Shown in pieces: positions 63,599 through 64,000 of a DNA stretch of 64,000 nucleotides. A program made the translations under genes and the position numbers. The notes beneath the pieces are model-generated. The model was not told the origin of the DNA. It made no database searches and saw nothing but the letters and a program-made list of their open reading frames with translations. The stretch lies in NCBI RefSeq assembly GCF_030816115.1, contig NZ_JAUSXQ010000001.1, positions 2,852,001 through 2,916,000 on the forward strand, read 5' to 3'. Within the stretch, counting starts at the first letter, position 1, and every line of letters starts with the position of its first letter. The stretch is from Chryseobacterium sp. W4I1. Lineage in GTDB: Bacteria > Bacteroidota > Bacteroidia > Flavobacteriales > Weeksellaceae.

Positions 63599-64000
63599 AT
63601 GAAAAAGATATCCTTACTTTTATCTGCTTTGGCAGGAGTACTTTCTTTTGCACAGAGCTCTGCTTTATTTGTAGAAAACTACAGTATTTATAATGCTGTT
63701 GGAAGACTGCGTACGGGAATGCCGGGCGGCGCAGCAGGTCCTTATATGTTTGCAGCCCCCAACCCTCCGTTTGGAAGCTACACTGTTCCTGCGGGAAATT
63801 CCACTCAATACAACACATTTGATACGAGCGGGACAGTAGCTCTCCCTATAGTCAAGTGGTATGTTGGAGATGCCACAAATCCTGCCAACAATGGAACATT
63901 TGCCTATAACGACCCTTTTATCACGTCTGTGATGAATCCTTCCAATGAATGGGGCGGATTTCATTTCTGGCTTGTAGATCCTTCCACCAATAATACTGTT
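63599..64000 (+). CDS. Secreted protein related to the upstream gene, 3' end outside window
   Basis: An ATG at 63599 opens a frame that runs off the window without a stop (134 residues seen). It begins with a signal peptide (MKKISLLLSALAGVLSFAQ) and continues SSALFVENYSIYNAV. The segment YTVPAGNSTQYNTF resembles IIVPAGATAKYENY of the upstream gene, and both are followed by a Trp/Val strand, so the two are probably paralogues. Function is unknown. Confidence 0.78.
   Translation, partial: MKKISLLLSALAGVLSFAQSSALFVENYSIYNAVGRLRTGMPGGAAGPYMFAAPNPPFGSYTVPAGNSTQYNTFDTSGTVALPIVKWYVGDATNPANNGTFAYNDPFITSVMNPSNEWGGFHFWLVDPSTNNTV

Overview
This window comes from the chromosome of a Flavobacteriales bacterium, most likely Chryseobacterium or a close Weeksellaceae relative. 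The reasons are: AT-rich DNA with almost no Shine-Dalgarno sequences; several TAnnTTTG promoter elements of the Bacteroidota type; a PorX-type regulator of the type IX secretion system; secreted proteins opening with a GINTTTP-like motif; and a short class Id-like ribonucleotide reductase. No rRNA, tRNA, CRISPR array, insertion sequence or prophage was recognised. Identifications rest on reading motifs and family resemblance, not on database searches.

Layout. 1-4.4 kb: the end of an S41 peptidase, a frameshifted porX, a YciI-like protein, exonuclease III and an RlpA-like protein. 5.0-8.2 kb: two secreted proteins of unknown function and rimO. 8.2-35.6 kb (all minus strand): a Wzx/Wzy-type surface polysaccharide locus. 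Read in the direction of transcription it has a PglE-like aminotransferase (cotranscribed with recX), a WbpM/CapD dehydratase, Wza and Wzc, a WbpP/WbpO pair with an acyltransferase between them, a flippase (frameshifted at its 5' end), an EpsG-like polymerase, three glycosyltransferases and a secreted beta-helix protein, a WbpG/HisH/HisF amidination module, the CapE/CapF/CapG UDP-L-FucNAc module with an extra small cupin, a WbuB-like transferase, a WbpV/WbpL initiation pair and RfbC. The predicted repeat unit contains L-FucNAc, possibly amidinated to L-FucNAm, a GalNAcA-type uronic acid and a QuiNAc/FucNAc-type first sugar, with O-acylation.

35.6-41.8 kb: recX, glyA, an arsenic operon (ArsR, a DUF6428 protein, ArsC, ACR3) beside a thioredoxin-reductase-like flavoprotein, and a zinc-ribbon protein. 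Three related inverted-repeat sites suggest shared control of the arsenic genes. 41.9-46.6 kb: a MacAB-like export system with two permeases. 47.0-50.2 kb: nrdB, a small ABM-fold protein and nrdA. 50.7-52.9 kb: two secreted proteins, one with an L-type lectin-like domain.

53.0-64.0 kb: DUF72, small hypothetical proteins, an HD hydrolase, an alpha/beta hydrolase, a ribokinase-like kinase, DUF4241, valS, DUF1573, PPK2, a lipoprotein and two related secreted proteins, the last running off the window. The points most worth checking are the two homopolymer frameshifts (porX, wzx), the L-FucNAm module with its extra cupin, the shared operators and cysteine tails of the arsenic genes, and the class Id reductase with DnaA-box-like sites upstream.
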